Under the pieces are notes generated by a model that made no database searches, was not told the DNA's origin, and worked only from the letters and a program-made list of their open reading frames with translations. 64,000 bases of DNA from Devosia sediminis (GTDB taxonomy: Bacteria > Pseudomonadota > Alphaproteobacteria > Rhizobiales > Devosiaceae): positions 124,001-188,000 of the forward strand of contig NZ_JAEKMH010000001.1 of assembly GCF_016411825.1 (NCBI RefSeq), written 5' to 3'. Below are positions 39,103 through 47,861 of the stretch, one piece after another (the stretch's first letter is position 1; the number at the start of each line of letters is the position of its first letter). Both the position numbers and the translations under genes were made by a program.

Positions 39103-40083
39103 ATGTTTCATCTGCCTAAGATGGCGGCTGCCGCCGTCGTCGCAACCAGCCTTATGATGTCTGCCGCCAGCGCCCAGACGGTGCTGCGCTCCTCGGATAC
39201 CCATCCCGATGGCTATCCGACCGTCGAAGCCGTCAAGAAGTTCGGCGAGCTTCTTTCGGAAAAGACCGATGGCCGCTATTCGGTCGAAGTGTTCCACTCG
39301 GCCCAGCTCGGCCAGGAAGCGGACACGATCGAGCAGACCCAGTTCGGCGTGATCGACCTCAATCGTATCTCGATCGGCGCCTTCGGCACCCAGGTTCCGG
39401 CCGCGACCGTGACCCAGCTGCCCTATATCTTCCGCTCGGCTGAGCACTTCCACAACGTGCTCGACGGTCCGATCGGCGAAGAAATCCTCGCCGCCTTCGA
39501 CGCTGTCGATGTTGTTGCACTGGCCTTCTATGACGGCGGCGCCCGTTCGTTCTACAACAGCCAGAAGCCAATCACGTCGCTGGCCGACATGGAAGGCATG
39601 AAGTTCCGCGTCATGGGCTCGGACATTTTCGTGGACATGGTTGCGGCCCTTGGCGGCAATGCCACGCCGATGCCCTATGGTGAAGTCTATTCGGGTATCC
39701 AGACCGGCGTTATCGACGGCGCCGAGAACAACTATCCGAGCTATGACACTGCCGGCCACGCCGAAGTCGCCAAGTACTATTCGCTCGACGAACACCTGAT
39801 GGTTCCGGAAGTCCTCGTGGTTTCCAAGGTCATCTGGGATGGCCTTACTCCGGAAGACCAGGCTGCCATGCGCGAAGCCGCCAAGGAGTCGGTGGCCTAC
39901 CAGCGTGAGCTCTGGACCGCCAAGGAAGTGGAATCCAAGGCCAAGGTCGAAGCGCTCGGCGCCGAGATCAACGAAGTCGACAAGCAGCCCTTCATCGATG
40001 CGATGAAGCCGGTCTACGAGAAGTATGTCACCGATCCGGCCCTGCAGGACCTGGTTGCCCGTATCCAGGCGACCGAGGGCTAA
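39103..40083 (+). CDS. TRAP transporter solute-binding protein, DctP family
   Basis: 326-residue periplasmic binding protein with a signal peptide (ending MSAASAQ). DctP features are [39 protein letters not shown], the substrate-carboxylate arginine region [39 protein letters not shown], and the hinge helix. GGAGGA precedes the ATG. The operon also encodes KduI, KduD and KdgF, so the ligand is probably an unsaturated or keto-uronate; this is inference from context. Confidence 0.92.
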   Translation: MFHLPKMAAAAVVATSLMMSAASAQTVLRSSDTHPDGYPTVEAVKKFGELLSEKTDGRYSVEVFHSAQLGQEADTIEQTQFGVIDLNRISIGAFGTQVPAATVTQLPYIFRSAEHFHNVLDGPIGEEILAAFDAVDVVALAFYDGGARSFYNSQKPITSLADMEGMKFRVMGSDIFVDMVAALGGNATPMPYGEVYSGIQTGVIDGAENNYPSYDTAGHAEVAKYYSLDEHLMVPEVLVVSKVIWDGLTPEDQAAMREAAKESVAYQRELWTAKEVESKAKVEALGAEINEVDKQPFIDAMKPVYEKYVTDPALQDLVARIQATEG

Positions 40084-40103
40084 GGCTCGCGACTGACCAG
40101 CGT

Positions 40104-40128
40104 CCGGGCCGGCTCGCAGCCGGCCCGG
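40104..40128 (+). other. Intercistronic hairpin between dctP and dctQ
   Basis: CCGGGCCGGCT, a CGC loop and AGCCGGCCCGG form a perfect 11-bp stem with no U-run. In transporter operons such hairpins protect the upstream message and keep binding protein in excess over permease. Confidence 0.7.
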
Positions 40129-40149
40129 TTCGTCTTGAGGAGACTTCCT

Positions 40150-40677
40150 ATGAGAAATGGCCTTCTGGCGTTCAGCCGTGCCTTGCACGCGCTTTCGACC
40201 GCTGCCCTTTGGGTCGCCGGTATCGGGCTGGTCTCCATGACCATCATCGTCGCCTATCAGGTCTTCATGCGCTACGTGGTCAATGCATCTCCGGCCTGGA
40301 CCGAGTCCGGCTCGATCATGATCATGAGCTGGTTCATTTTCCTGGGCGCCGCAGTGGGCGTGCGTGAAAACTTCCATATGGGCTTTGACGTCCTCCTCTA
40401 CGTGCTGCCGAGGGGCGGCAAGGCCTGGCTGCGCGCCATCAGCGACATCGCCATCTTCGCCTTCGCTTTCGGCATGGTCTATTACGGCGGCGAGCTCGCC
40501 CTGCGTGGCTGGAGCGTGCGCATCCCGGTTCTCGGCCTGCCGCAGACCTTCACCTATCTTCCCATCGTGTTGTCGGGCGTCTTGATGTGCCTGTTCTCGC
40601 TCGAGCGCCTGCTGAGACGGGCTGCCGGCGACAATGTCGACGACGTCGAAACCGACGCCACCGTGACGGCGGACTGA
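40150..40677 (+). CDS. TRAP transporter small permease, DctQ family
   Basis: 175 residues with four helices. The first is WVAGIGLVSMTIIVAYQVFM, then RYVVNASPAWTESGSIMIM with the conserved W-E pair of DctQ proteins, IFLGAAVGVRENFHMGFDVL, and a last helix from FTYLPIVLSGVLMCLFSL. The ATG at 40150 follows AGGAG; a start 15 bases upstream lacks a ribosome site. It works with the binding protein and the large subunit encoded on either side. Confidence 0.9.
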   Translation: MRNGLLAFSRALHALSTAALWVAGIGLVSMTIIVAYQVFMRYVVNASPAWTESGSIMIMSWFIFLGAAVGVRENFHMGFDVLLYVLPRGGKAWLRAISDIAIFAFAFGMVYYGGELALRGWSVRIPVLGLPQTFTYLPIVLSGVLMCLFSLERLLRRAAGDNVDDVETDATVTAD

Positions 40678-40684
40678 GGACGAA

Positions 40685-41965
40685 ATGGAATACTGGATTC
40701 TCTTCGGCGTCTTCACGGCGCTCATGCTGGTGGGTACGCCCATCGCCTTCTGTCTCGGCATCGCGAGCTTTGCCACCGTCGTCTATCTGGGTCGCCCGGC
40801 CATCGTGGTGTTCCAGCAGCTCAATTCCGGCGTCAGCGCCTTTACGCTGATGGCTATCCCCTTCTTCATCTTCGCCGGCGACCTCATGATGCGCGGCGGC
40901 ATTGCGGCCCGTATCATCCAGTTCGCGGGATCGCTGATCGGCCATGTGCGCGGCGGCCTTGGTCAGGTCAATGTCGCAGCCTCGACACTGTTCGGCGGCA
41001 TTTCCGGTTCGGCCGTGGCGGAAGCGGCGGCGGTGGGCGGCATCATGATCCCGCAGATGAAGGCGCGCGGTTATGGCGCCGACTATGCCGTCAACGTCAC
41101 CTCTATGGCGGCGCTGATCGCCCTCCTGCTGCCGCCCAGCCACAACATGATCATCTACTCGCTCTCGGGTGGTGGACGCATCTCCATCGCCGACCTCTTT
41201 ACCGCCGGCATCATCCCAGGCCTGCTGCTGGCAGCGGCGCTGAGCGTCACCGCCTATATCGTGGCGGTGAAGCGCGGCTATCCGACCGAGCCTTTCCCCG
41301 GCTTCTCGCGCGCGTTCCAGTATTTCCTGATCTCGATCCCCGGCCTGCTGCTGATTGCCATCATCTTTGGCGGCGTGCGTTCGGGCATTTTCACGGCGAC
41401 CGAGAGTTCGTGCATCGCCGTCATCTACGCCTTCCTCGTGACGCTGCTGGTCTATCGCAGCATGGGCTGGCGGGAATTCGTGCATTGCGTCACCGGCGCG
41501 GTGCGGACCACGGCCATGGTGCTGTTCATCATCGGCGCCGCCGCCTCGTTCGGCTGGCTGATGGCCTATATGCGGGTGGCGCCGATCCTGACGGAAGCGA
41601 TCTCGCAACTCACCAGCGATCCGCTGATGGTGCTGCTGCTCATCAACGTGATGCTGCTTCTGCTCGGCACCTTCATGGACATGGGACCGCTGATCGTCAT
41701 CACCACGCCGATCTTCCTGCCCATGGTTTCGGCCTTCGGTGTCGATCCGGTGCATTTCGGCGTGATCATGATTCTCAACCTGGGTATCGGCCTCAACACG
41801 CCGCCGCTGGGACCGGTGCAGTTCGTGGCCGCTGCCGTGGCCAAGATATCGGTGTGGGACGCCATGAAGAGCGTCTGGCCATTCTACCTGGCTGGGTTGA
41901 TCGTCCTGGGTCTCGTCACCTACATCCCGGCGCTGTCGCTGTGGCTGCCGAGCCTGTTCAGGTAG
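40685..41965 (+). CDS. TRAP transporter large permease, DctM family
   Basis: 426-residue multi-helix transporter subunit using a sodium gradient. Recognisable segments are IPFFIFAGDLMMRGGIAARI, STLFGGISGSAVAEAAAVGG, ALIALLLPPSHNMIIYSLSG, GIFTATESSCIAVIYA and FMDMGPLIVITTPIFLPMV. Eight bases separate it from the dctQ stop. The following regulator gene starts 4 bases after its stop, so the operon continues. Confidence 0.93.
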   Translation: MEYWILFGVFTALMLVGTPIAFCLGIASFATVVYLGRPAIVVFQQLNSGVSAFTLMAIPFFIFAGDLMMRGGIAARIIQFAGSLIGHVRGGLGQVNVAASTLFGGISGSAVAEAAAVGGIMIPQMKARGYGADYAVNVTSMAALIALLLPPSHNMIIYSLSGGGRISIADLFTAGIIPGLLLAAALSVTAYIVAVKRGYPTEPFPGFSRAFQYFLISIPGLLLIAIIFGGVRSGIFTATESSCIAVIYAFLVTLLVYRSMGWREFVHCVTGAVRTTAMVLFIIGAAASFGWLMAYMRVAPILTEAISQLTSDPLMVLLLINVMLLLLGTFMDMGPLIVITTPIFLPMVSAFGVDPVHFGVIMILNLGIGLNTPPLGPVQFVAAAVAKISVWDAMKSVWPFYLAGLIVLGLVTYIPALSLWLPSLFR

Positions 41966-41969
41966 TGCC

Positions 41970-42710
41970 ATGTCCCTGATCGACATTTCGCCCCCGGCCC
42001 GAAAACCCAAACTCGCTGAAATGGTGGTCGATGCGCTGCGCAAGCGCATCGGTGCCGGCGAGTTCGGGCCGGGAGAGAAACTGCCGACCGAAAGTCAGTT
42101 GACCACCCATTTCGGGGTCAGCCGCACAGTGGTGCGCGAGGCCATAGCGGCCCTGGCCGCCGATGGCATGGTGCAGCCGCGCCAGGGGGCGGGCGTCTTC
42201 GTGATGGCGCAGGCCACCTCGGCCTTCAGCGCCATTGCCGGGGAGCGTTCCAACAAGATCTCCGTTGCCCTCAACGTGCTCGAAGTGCGCATGGGCATCG
42301 AGATCGAGTCGGCGGGCCTTGCCGCCCAGCGCCACAGCACCAGCCAGGTCGCGGCGATCCATGAATCATGGAACGAGTTCGGACGGCTCCTCAAAATCGG
42401 CAATCCGACCGGCAAGACCGACTTCTCGTTTCACCGCGCCATTGCGGCGGCCACCAACAATCCATTCTACCTCGAAGTGCTCGACGCGCTGGGGAGCCGC
42501 ACCATTCCGTGCGACGTGGCTTCGCCCTGGGGCACGGAGAGCGTGCTCACCTACGAATATCAGGTGGGCCTCCACGACGAACATCGCCGCATTCTCAATG
42601 CCATATCCGCCCGCGACGCCGATGGCGCCCGCGAGGCGATGCGCGACCACCTGTCGCGCAGCCAGGATCGCTATCGCGCGCGCCTGGCCGAACAAAGTCA
42701 GACCAACTAG
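41970..42710 (+). CDS. GntR-family regulator with FCD domain (FadR subfamily)
   Basis: 246 residues. The winged-helix domain runs from PKLAEMVVDALRKRIGAGEF to VQPRQGAGVFV, with the recognition helix in GVSRTVVREAIAALAADG. A C-terminal FCD helical domain follows, whose metal/ligand residues include the Arg of EVRMGIEIESAGLAA and His residues in SFHRAIAAATNNPFYLE and GLHDEHRRILNAI. FCD regulators of this type (UxuR, ExuR, LldR relatives) sense sugar acids. It lies between transporter and catabolic genes, and the inverted repeat at 38958-38981 is its likely site. Confidence 0.9.
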   Translation: MSLIDISPPARKPKLAEMVVDALRKRIGAGEFGPGEKLPTESQLTTHFGVSRTVVREAIAALAADGMVQPRQGAGVFVMAQATSAFSAIAGERSNKISVALNVLEVRMGIEIESAGLAAQRHSTSQVAAIHESWNEFGRLLKIGNPTGKTDFSFHRAIAAATNNPFYLEVLDALGSRTIPCDVASPWGTESVLTYEYQVGLHDEHRRILNAISARDADGAREAMRDHLSRSQDRYRARLAEQSQTN

Positions 42711-42719
42711 GACCTTTTC

Positions 42720-43544
42720 ATGAGCACCGAATTCGACATTCGCTTCGCCATCGATCCCAGCACGGCCGCGGCCATGGGCACGGGCGAACTGCGCGAGAAT
42801 TTCCTGATCGACGACCTGTTCGCCGCAGGTCAGGTGCGCTGGACCTATACCCATTACGACCGCATGGCCGTTGGTGGCGCCGTGCCCCATGGCGGCGCGC
42901 TGACCCTCGAGGTGATCAAGCCGACCGGCACGGCCAATTTCCTCGACCGTCGCGAGCTGATCGCCGTCAATATCGGCGAGGCCGGCACGATCTCGGTCGA
43001 TGGCACCGACCATGCCGTCGGTCCCCGCGACATGCTTTATGTCGGCATGGGCAGCAAGGACGTGCGTTTTGCCGGCGAGGGTGCGAAATATTACCTGCTC
43101 AGCGCCCCGGCCCATGCCAGCCATCCGACGACGCTGCTGCAGCAGTCGGGTGCCAAGCGCCTCGACATGGGCAGCGCCGAAACGGCCAATGAGCGCTCGA
43201 TCTATCAGTACACCAACAGCCTCAAGAGCTGCCAGCTCGTGGTCGGCCTCACCCAGTTCGCGCCCGGTTCGGTGTGGAACACCATGCCGGCCCATGTGCA
43301 TGACCGCCGCATGGAGGCCTATCTCTATTTCGACCTCAAGCCCGATGCCTTTGTCGTGCACCTGATGGGCGAGCCCGATGAAACGCGGCACATGATCGTG
43401 CGCAACGAGCAGGCGATCCTCTCGCCGCCATGGTCGATCCATTGCGGCGCCGGCACCGGCTCCTACACCTTCATCTGGGCCATGGCCGGCGACAATATCG
43501 ACTATACCGACGCCGAAAAGGTGCCGATGGAAGAGCTGCGCTGA
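42720..43544 (+). CDS. kduI: 5-dehydro-4-deoxy-D-glucuronate isomerase
   Basis: 274-residue cupin isomerase converting 5-keto-4-deoxyuronate to 3-deoxy-D-glycero-2,5-hexodiulosonate in pectin and glycosaminoglycan breakdown. KduI landmarks are WTYTHYDRMAVGGAVP, FLDRRELIAVNIG, YVGMGSKDV, SVWNTMPAHVHDRRMEAYLY with the metal-binding H-x-H and Glu, and PPWSIHCGAGTGSYTFIWAM with the last His. Length is near the E. coli enzyme (278). Its TGA overlaps the kduD ATG by one base. Confidence 0.95.
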   Translation: MSTEFDIRFAIDPSTAAAMGTGELRENFLIDDLFAAGQVRWTYTHYDRMAVGGAVPHGGALTLEVIKPTGTANFLDRRELIAVNIGEAGTISVDGTDHAVGPRDMLYVGMGSKDVRFAGEGAKYYLLSAPAHASHPTTLLQQSGAKRLDMGSAETANERSIYQYTNSLKSCQLVVGLTQFAPGSVWNTMPAHVHDRRMEAYLYFDLKPDAFVVHLMGEPDETRHMIVRNEQAILSPPWSIHCGAGTGSYTFIWAMAGDNIDYTDAEKVPMEELR

Positions 43545-44305
43545 TGGACCTGTCTGCATTCGGCCTCAGCGGCAAGACGGTTCTGGTCACCGGGGCCAAT
43601 ACCGGCATCGGGCAGGGCATTGCCCTCTCGATCGGCAGGGCTGGCGGCAAGGTGATCGGCGTCGGACGCTCATCCATGGAAGAAACTGCCTCGCTGATGG
43701 CGGGGCAAGGCGCCGATTTCGTCGAAATGCGCGCCGACCTCGGCTCGACAAGCGCGGCGCAGGCCATGTTCGACGCGGCCTGGGAAAGCCACGGCCCCAT
43801 CGATGGCCTCGTCAACAATGCCGGCATCATCAAACGCGTGGACGCGGTGGATTTCACCGAGGCCGACTGGGACCAGGTGATGGACATCAACCTGAAGTCG
43901 ATGTTCTTTCTCTGCCAGTCCATCGGCCGCAAGGCCATTGCGGCCGGACGCCCGGCGCGGGTGGTCAACATCGCCTCGATGCTGAGCTTCCAGGGCGGCA
44001 TTCGCGTCGCCAGCTATACGGCCTCGAAAAGCGGGGTGCTGGGGATCACGCGGCTGCTCGCCAATGAATGGGCGGCCAAGGGCATCAATGTGAATGCGGT
44101 GGCGCCCGGCTATATCGAAACCAACAATACCGAGGCGCTGCGCAACGATCCGGACCGTTCGGCCGCGATCCTGGGGCGTATTCCGGCGGGCCGCTGGGGC
44201 GTTCCGAGCGATATCGGGGATGCCGCGGTGTTCCTCCTGGCGCCCGCTTCCAACTACATGCACGGCGCCGTCATCCCGGTCGATGGCGGCTGGCTCGCGA
44301 GGTAA
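43544..44305 (+). CDS. kduD: 2-dehydro-3-deoxy-D-gluconate 5-dehydrogenase (SDR)
   Basis: 253-residue short-chain dehydrogenase reducing 2,5-diketo-3-deoxygluconate to KDG, the step after KduI. Motifs are FGLSGKTVLVTGANTGIGQG, NNAGIIKRVDAVDFTEADWD, NIASMLSFQGGIRVASYTAS with the catalytic Tyr and Lys in SYTASKSG, NAVAPGYIETNNTEALR and the closing GAVIPVDGGWLAR. The start overlaps the kduI stop. Gene order and sequence both support KduD over a generic SDR. Confidence 0.93.
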   Translation: MDLSAFGLSGKTVLVTGANTGIGQGIALSIGRAGGKVIGVGRSSMEETASLMAGQGADFVEMRADLGSTSAAQAMFDAAWESHGPIDGLVNNAGIIKRVDAVDFTEADWDQVMDINLKSMFFLCQSIGRKAIAAGRPARVVNIASMLSFQGGIRVASYTASKSGVLGITRLLANEWAAKGINVNAVAPGYIETNNTEALRNDPDRSAAILGRIPAGRWGVPSDIGDAAVFLLAPASNYMHGAVIPVDGGWLAR

Positions 44306-44310
44306 GACAC

Positions 44311-44646
44311 ATGACTGAACAGCAGCTTTTCGCGCAACCCAATGCCACCGAATGGACCACGCTCGGGCCCGGCAATACCCGCCGCGTGCTGATCCACACC
44401 CCTGAACTGATGCAGGTGGAATTCGGCTTCGACAAGGGCGCCGTGGGCGCGCCGCACAGCCACCCGCATATCCAGGTGAGCTATGTGGCCGAGGGCAGCT
44501 TCGAAGTGACCATCGACGGCAAGGTCGAAGTGGTCGGGCAGGGCGGCAGCTTCATCGTGCCATCCGGGCTCGTCCATAGCGTCGTGGCCTTGGAAAAGGG
44601 CCGGCTTGTCGACGTGTTCACGCCGCACCGGGCGGATTTTCTCTAG
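44311..44646 (+). CDS. kdgF: Small cupin, KdgF-type unsaturated uronate linearisation protein
   Basis: 111 residues forming a single cupin barrel: VEFGFDKGAVGAPHSHPHIQ carries the metal-binding histidines, VAEGSFEVTIDGK the turn, and FIVPSGLVHSVVALEKGR the last histidine. Size and motifs match KdgF, which helps convert 4,5-unsaturated monouronates to the linear ketouronate used by KduI. It starts 5 bases after kduD. A generic cupin is the alternative, but operon position favours KdgF. Confidence 0.88.
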   Translation: MTEQQLFAQPNATEWTTLGPGNTRRVLIHTPELMQVEFGFDKGAVGAPHSHPHIQVSYVAEGSFEVTIDGKVEVVGQGGSFIVPSGLVHSVVALEKGRLVDVFTPHRADFL

Positions 44647-44669
44647 GAGCCAGACGTGACCACCGGGCC

Positions 44670-44738
44670 GTCATCCTCGCGAAAGCGGGGACCTCTGTTC
44701 ACGGTCAAAACAGAGGTTCCCGCCTTCGCGGGAATGAC
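44670..44738. repeat. REP-like palindrome pair, family A copy 6
   Basis: GTCATCCTCGCGAAAGCGGG is paired with CCCGCCTTCGCGGGAATGAC in the convergent gap after kdgF. It marks the boundary between the uronate operon and the following minus-strand gene. Confidence 0.85.
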
Positions 44739-44763
44739 CCTGTGGTCGTCTGCCGACATGTAC

Positions 44764-45384
44764 TCAGCCCACCTCTCGAAGCAGGTCCTCGTAGCTCTCC
44801 GCGTGCCGTCCCGCCCAATTCTCCATGCCGGGCTTGGTCAGCCAGCCGCGACGGGGCGGGATCATGCTGTAGACCTGGCGGACCGAGTCCTCGCGCCATT
44901 GCAGATTGAAGGCGGCGAACTTGGGGAAGAACTCCATGTGGTGATAGGGCAGGTGATCGTGCACCCACCAGGCCATGGCTTCCCAATCCCCGGTCCGCTC
45001 GTAATAGGGAATGAAGCGGTTGATGATCACGCAGGCGGTTGCGCCCATGCGGCCGGATGCGTCGCGCCGGTCCCAGATGTGGTGGGCGAAATTCTTCTCG
45101 TTGGTGGCGCAGTTGAAGCCGTTGGCATTGCCGAAGCCATTAACCTCGGGCGAGCGATAGGACGAGCGCACCGAGATGCGGCCGAACTTTTCCTGCAGGG
45201 GTTCGAGCAGTTCCTCGCAGAGGCGCCCGCCGGCGGCGATGGCGAGGTCCGGATCGTCGGGCAGGTTGGTGAAGCCATTGATGACGGCGATTTCCGAATA
45301 GAGGAAATCGCGCATGAAGAAGCTCTCGGAGAGGCGCACGCGGCTGAGCGTTTCGAGCGCGCGGACGGAGCTGGGCTGGCGCAT
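44764..45384 (-). CDS. Conserved protein resembling M15-type peptidases
   Basis: 206 residues. The core has LCEELLEPLQEKFGRISVRS and YRSPEVNGFGNANGFNCATN, then AHHIWDRRDASGRMGATACV, the D/H arrangement seen in M15A-like peptidases. WWVHDHLPYHHMEFFPKFAA follows, supplying further His and Glu residues. Proteins of this shape occur widely in Rhizobiales and are often labelled peptidase M15, but activity is not established. The ATG at 45382-45384 has GGAAG upstream; the frame continues to 45489 through the divergent promoter region. No signal peptide is seen, so a cytoplasmic location is likely. Confidence 0.7.
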   Translation of the reverse strand: MRQPSSVRALETLSRVRLSESFFMRDFLYSEIAVINGFTNLPDDPDLAIAAGGRLCEELLEPLQEKFGRISVRSSYRSPEVNGFGNANGFNCATNEKNFAHHIWDRRDASGRMGATACVIINRFIPYYERTGDWEAMAWWVHDHLPYHHMEFFPKFAAFNLQWREDSVRQVYSMIPPRRGWLTKPGMENWAGRHAESYEDLLREVG

Positions 45385-45478
45385 AGGACTTGCTTCCCTT
45401 TGGCACGACGGGCACATGCTGGTGGGACAAAGCCGTCGGGGCAACCCGGTTCCGACGGGGGACTGCAAGGACGCCGCC

Positions 45479-46096
45479 ATGCTCACCATTGCCTTCTATA
45501 TTGCCGTCACCGCCGAAGCGATGACCGCGGCCCTGGCCGCCGGGCGGCGCAACATGGACTGGTTCGGCGTGTGCCTTCTCGCCTGGGTGACGGCGCTGGG
45601 TGGCGGCACGATCCGCGATATCCTGCTCGATCACTATCCGCTGGTCTGGGTGGAAAACCCCTATCTCGTGCTCCTGGTCTGCGGGGCGGCGCTGGCGACG
45701 ATCGCGCTGGCGCGAGTGGTGGACAAGCTCCGGTGGCCGTTCCTGCTGCTCGACGCGCTGGGGCTCGTGGTCTTCACCATTATCGGCTGCAATATCGGCA
45801 TCGAGAGCGGCGCGCATCCGATCATCGTCATCGTGGCGGGGATGATCACCGGCGCGGCGGGTGGCATCCTGCGCGACGTGCTCTGCAACGACATTCCGCT
45901 GATCTTCAGGGGCGAGCTCTATGCCACGGTTTCGATCCTCACGGGCGTGATCTATTCGCTGGGGCTGATGGCCGGCCTGCCGGTGGACCTGATGGTCATC
46001 GTGTCGATCGTCATCGGCTTCACGCTGCGGGTGCTGGCCATCGCCTTCAAATGGGAAATGCCGAAGTTCGTCTACGATCGCGAGATGCGCAAATGA
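45479..46096 (+). CDS. TRIC-type cation channel family (UPF0126) membrane protein
   Basis: 205 residues with seven helices built from two internally related halves, the hallmark of bacterial TRIC channels. VTALGGGTIRDILLDHYPLVWV in the first half is matched by ITGAAGGILRDVLCNDIPLIFRG in the second. These channels conduct K+ and other monovalent cations in related proteins; the physiological role in bacteria is unclear, and glycine transport has been proposed for some. AAGG lies before the ATG at 45479. The next gene overlaps its stop (ATGA). Confidence 0.88.
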   Translation: MLTIAFYIAVTAEAMTAALAAGRRNMDWFGVCLLAWVTALGGGTIRDILLDHYPLVWVENPYLVLLVCGAALATIALARVVDKLRWPFLLLDALGLVVFTIIGCNIGIESGAHPIIVIVAGMITGAAGGILRDVLCNDIPLIFRGELYATVSILTGVIYSLGLMAGLPVDLMVIVSIVIGFTLRVLAIAFKWEMPKFVYDREMRK

Positions 46097-46440
46097 GGCC
46101 GGCGCGCATCGTGCTGTCGCGGCGCGCGGGTTTTGACCTGCAGGCGATCTCGCGGGCGCTCAATGGCCTGCCGGCGCAGTCGGTGGCGCGGCCGGGGCCT
46201 TGGGGCAATCCGTTTAGCATCGATGCGGTGATGGCCGAGACGGGCCTGGGCAAGGATGCGGCGCAGGCCGAGGCGGTGGCCCGGCATGGACGCTGGCTGC
46301 GCGGCGAGATCGAGGCCGAGAGGCCCCGTCCGTCACGGGACGATATTCGCGCGGCGCTCGGGGGTAAGAACCTTGCCTGCTGGTGCCGCGAAGGCACGCC
46401 CTGCCACGTGGATACCCTTATTGCCCTGGCCAATGACTGA
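46093..46440 (+). CDS. DUF4326 domain protein
   Basis: 115 residues. The N-terminus ARIVLSRRAGFDLQA leads to VARPGPWGNPFSID and ends in the conserved GKNLACWCREGTPCHVDTLI, a Cys-x-Cys...Cys-His cluster that could bind metal. This is the DUF4326 pattern, common in phage and bacterial genomes, of unknown biochemical function. It overlaps the TRIC gene by four bases, so the two are translationally coupled. Confidence 0.85.
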   Translation: MRPARIVLSRRAGFDLQAISRALNGLPAQSVARPGPWGNPFSIDAVMAETGLGKDAAQAEAVARHGRWLRGEIEAERPRPSRDDIRAALGGKNLACWCREGTPCHVDTLIALAND

Positions 46441-46482
46441 CGTGGCCGGCGCCTGGACTGATTTTTGATACGGAGACGGAAG

Positions 46483-47703
46483 TTGCGACAGACATGGCGA
46501 TGGTTCGGCCCCAAGGACCTCACCACCATTGACGATATCACCCAGGCCGGAGCGGTCGGGGTGGTGAGCGCGCTGCATCATGTGCCCAATGGCCAGGTGT
46601 GGACGCCCGAGGAAATCGCCAAGCGGCACCGGGAAATCGCCACCCGCAAGGATGGCAGCGATTCTGGCCTCACCTGGGACGTGGTGGAGAGCTTGCCCGT
46701 CAGCGAGGACGTCAAGAAGCAGAAGGGTAACTGGCGCGAGCACATTGCCAATTACAAGATCTCGATGCGGCACCTGGCCGAGAGCGGCATCGAGACCATC
46801 TGCTATAATTTCATGCCGGTGCTGGACTGGACCCGCACGGACCTCAGGTGGACCGTGCCGCATGGCGGCTCGTGCATGCGATTCGACATCAACGACTTCG
46901 CCGCCTTCGACATCCATATCCTCAAGCGTCCCGGCGCGGCGGCGGACTTCACCAATGCCATTGCCGATGAGGCGGCTCGCCGCTTCGAGCAGATGAGCGA
47001 CGACGACAAGAAGCAGCTCGCGCGCAACGTTACCATGGGTCTGCCGGGCTCGACCGAGTCGATGTCGCTCGAGGACGTGCAGGCGCATCTCGACGAATAT
47101 GGCGCGATCAGCCGCGAGCAGTTGCGCGCCAATTTCGTCGCCTTCCTCGAAGAAGTCGTGCCGGTCGCCGAGGACCTCGGCATGCGCCTCTGCTGCCATC
47201 CCGACGATCCGCCGTTTGCCCTTCTCGGGCTGCCGCGCATCATGTCGACGGCCGAGGACTACCAGCACATCCTCGACGCAGTCGACAGCCCTGCCAACGG
47301 CATGACCTTCTGCACCGGCTCGCTCGGCGCCCGGCCGGATAATGACCTGCCGGCGATTTTCGAGCAGTTCGCGTCCAAGGTGCATTTCCTGCATCTGCGC
47401 AACGTCAAGCGCGACGGCGCGGAGATTGCCGGCTCCTTCTACGAGGCCGAGCATCTGGGTGGCGACACCGACATGGTGGCTGTCATCGCGGCCGTGCTCA
47501 CCGAAGAGCGCCGCCGCAAGGCCGAGGGCCGCAAGGATTGGGAAATCCCGATGCGCCCGGACCACGGGCAGGACATCATGGACGATCTCGGGCGGCGCTC
47601 GCAGCCGGGCTATCCGACCATCGGGCGGATGAAGGGCCTCGCCGAACTGCGCGGGGTGATGACCGCCCTCGACCACGCCCAATGGGGTCTGCGTCAGGGC
47701 TGA
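46483..47703 (+). CDS. uxuA: D-mannonate dehydratase
   Basis: 406 residues converting D-mannonate to 2-keto-3-deoxygluconate, the compound also made by KduD. The N-terminus RQTWRWFGPKDLTTIDDITQ-type, QAGAVGVVSALHHVPNGQVW and ICYNFMPVLDWTRTDLRW match UxuA. MRLCCHPDDPPFALLGLPRI contains metal ligands, and FLHLRNVKRDG and MRPDHGQDIMDD follow. The TTG at 46483 is chosen because GGAG lies seven bases upstream and the family begins here; a TTG at 46465 is the alternative. Three unrelated genes separate it from the kdu genes. Confidence 0.93.
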   Translation: MRQTWRWFGPKDLTTIDDITQAGAVGVVSALHHVPNGQVWTPEEIAKRHREIATRKDGSDSGLTWDVVESLPVSEDVKKQKGNWREHIANYKISMRHLAESGIETICYNFMPVLDWTRTDLRWTVPHGGSCMRFDINDFAAFDIHILKRPGAAADFTNAIADEAARRFEQMSDDDKKQLARNVTMGLPGSTESMSLEDVQAHLDEYGAISREQLRANFVAFLEEVVPVAEDLGMRLCCHPDDPPFALLGLPRIMSTAEDYQHILDAVDSPANGMTFCTGSLGARPDNDLPAIFEQFASKVHFLHLRNVKRDGAEIAGSFYEAEHLGGDTDMVAVIAAVLTEERRRKAEGRKDWEIPMRPDHGQDIMDDLGRRSQPGYPTIGRMKGLAELRGVMTALDHAQWGLRQG

Positions 47704-47718
47704 GGCGCCAGAGCAATT

Positions 47719-47745
47719 GCCGGGACCGGATCGACTGGTCCCGGC
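47719..47745 (+). other. Hairpin after uxuA
   Basis: GCCGGGACC and GGTCCCGGC pair around a 9-base loop, 15 bases after the uxuA stop. It lacks a U-run, so it is a weak terminator candidate. The rest of the 158-base gap turns AT-rich just before the next gene and may hold its promoter. Confidence 0.5.
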
Positions 47746-47861
47746 GCAATCAATCGACATCGAAGCCCAATCGAAATGACCGAATTGACTGCAACCGCAT
47801 CGGGCTCAATGCGGCATTTCAAAAATACGCAATTTTAAGGCGAATACCGGACAATGCACCT

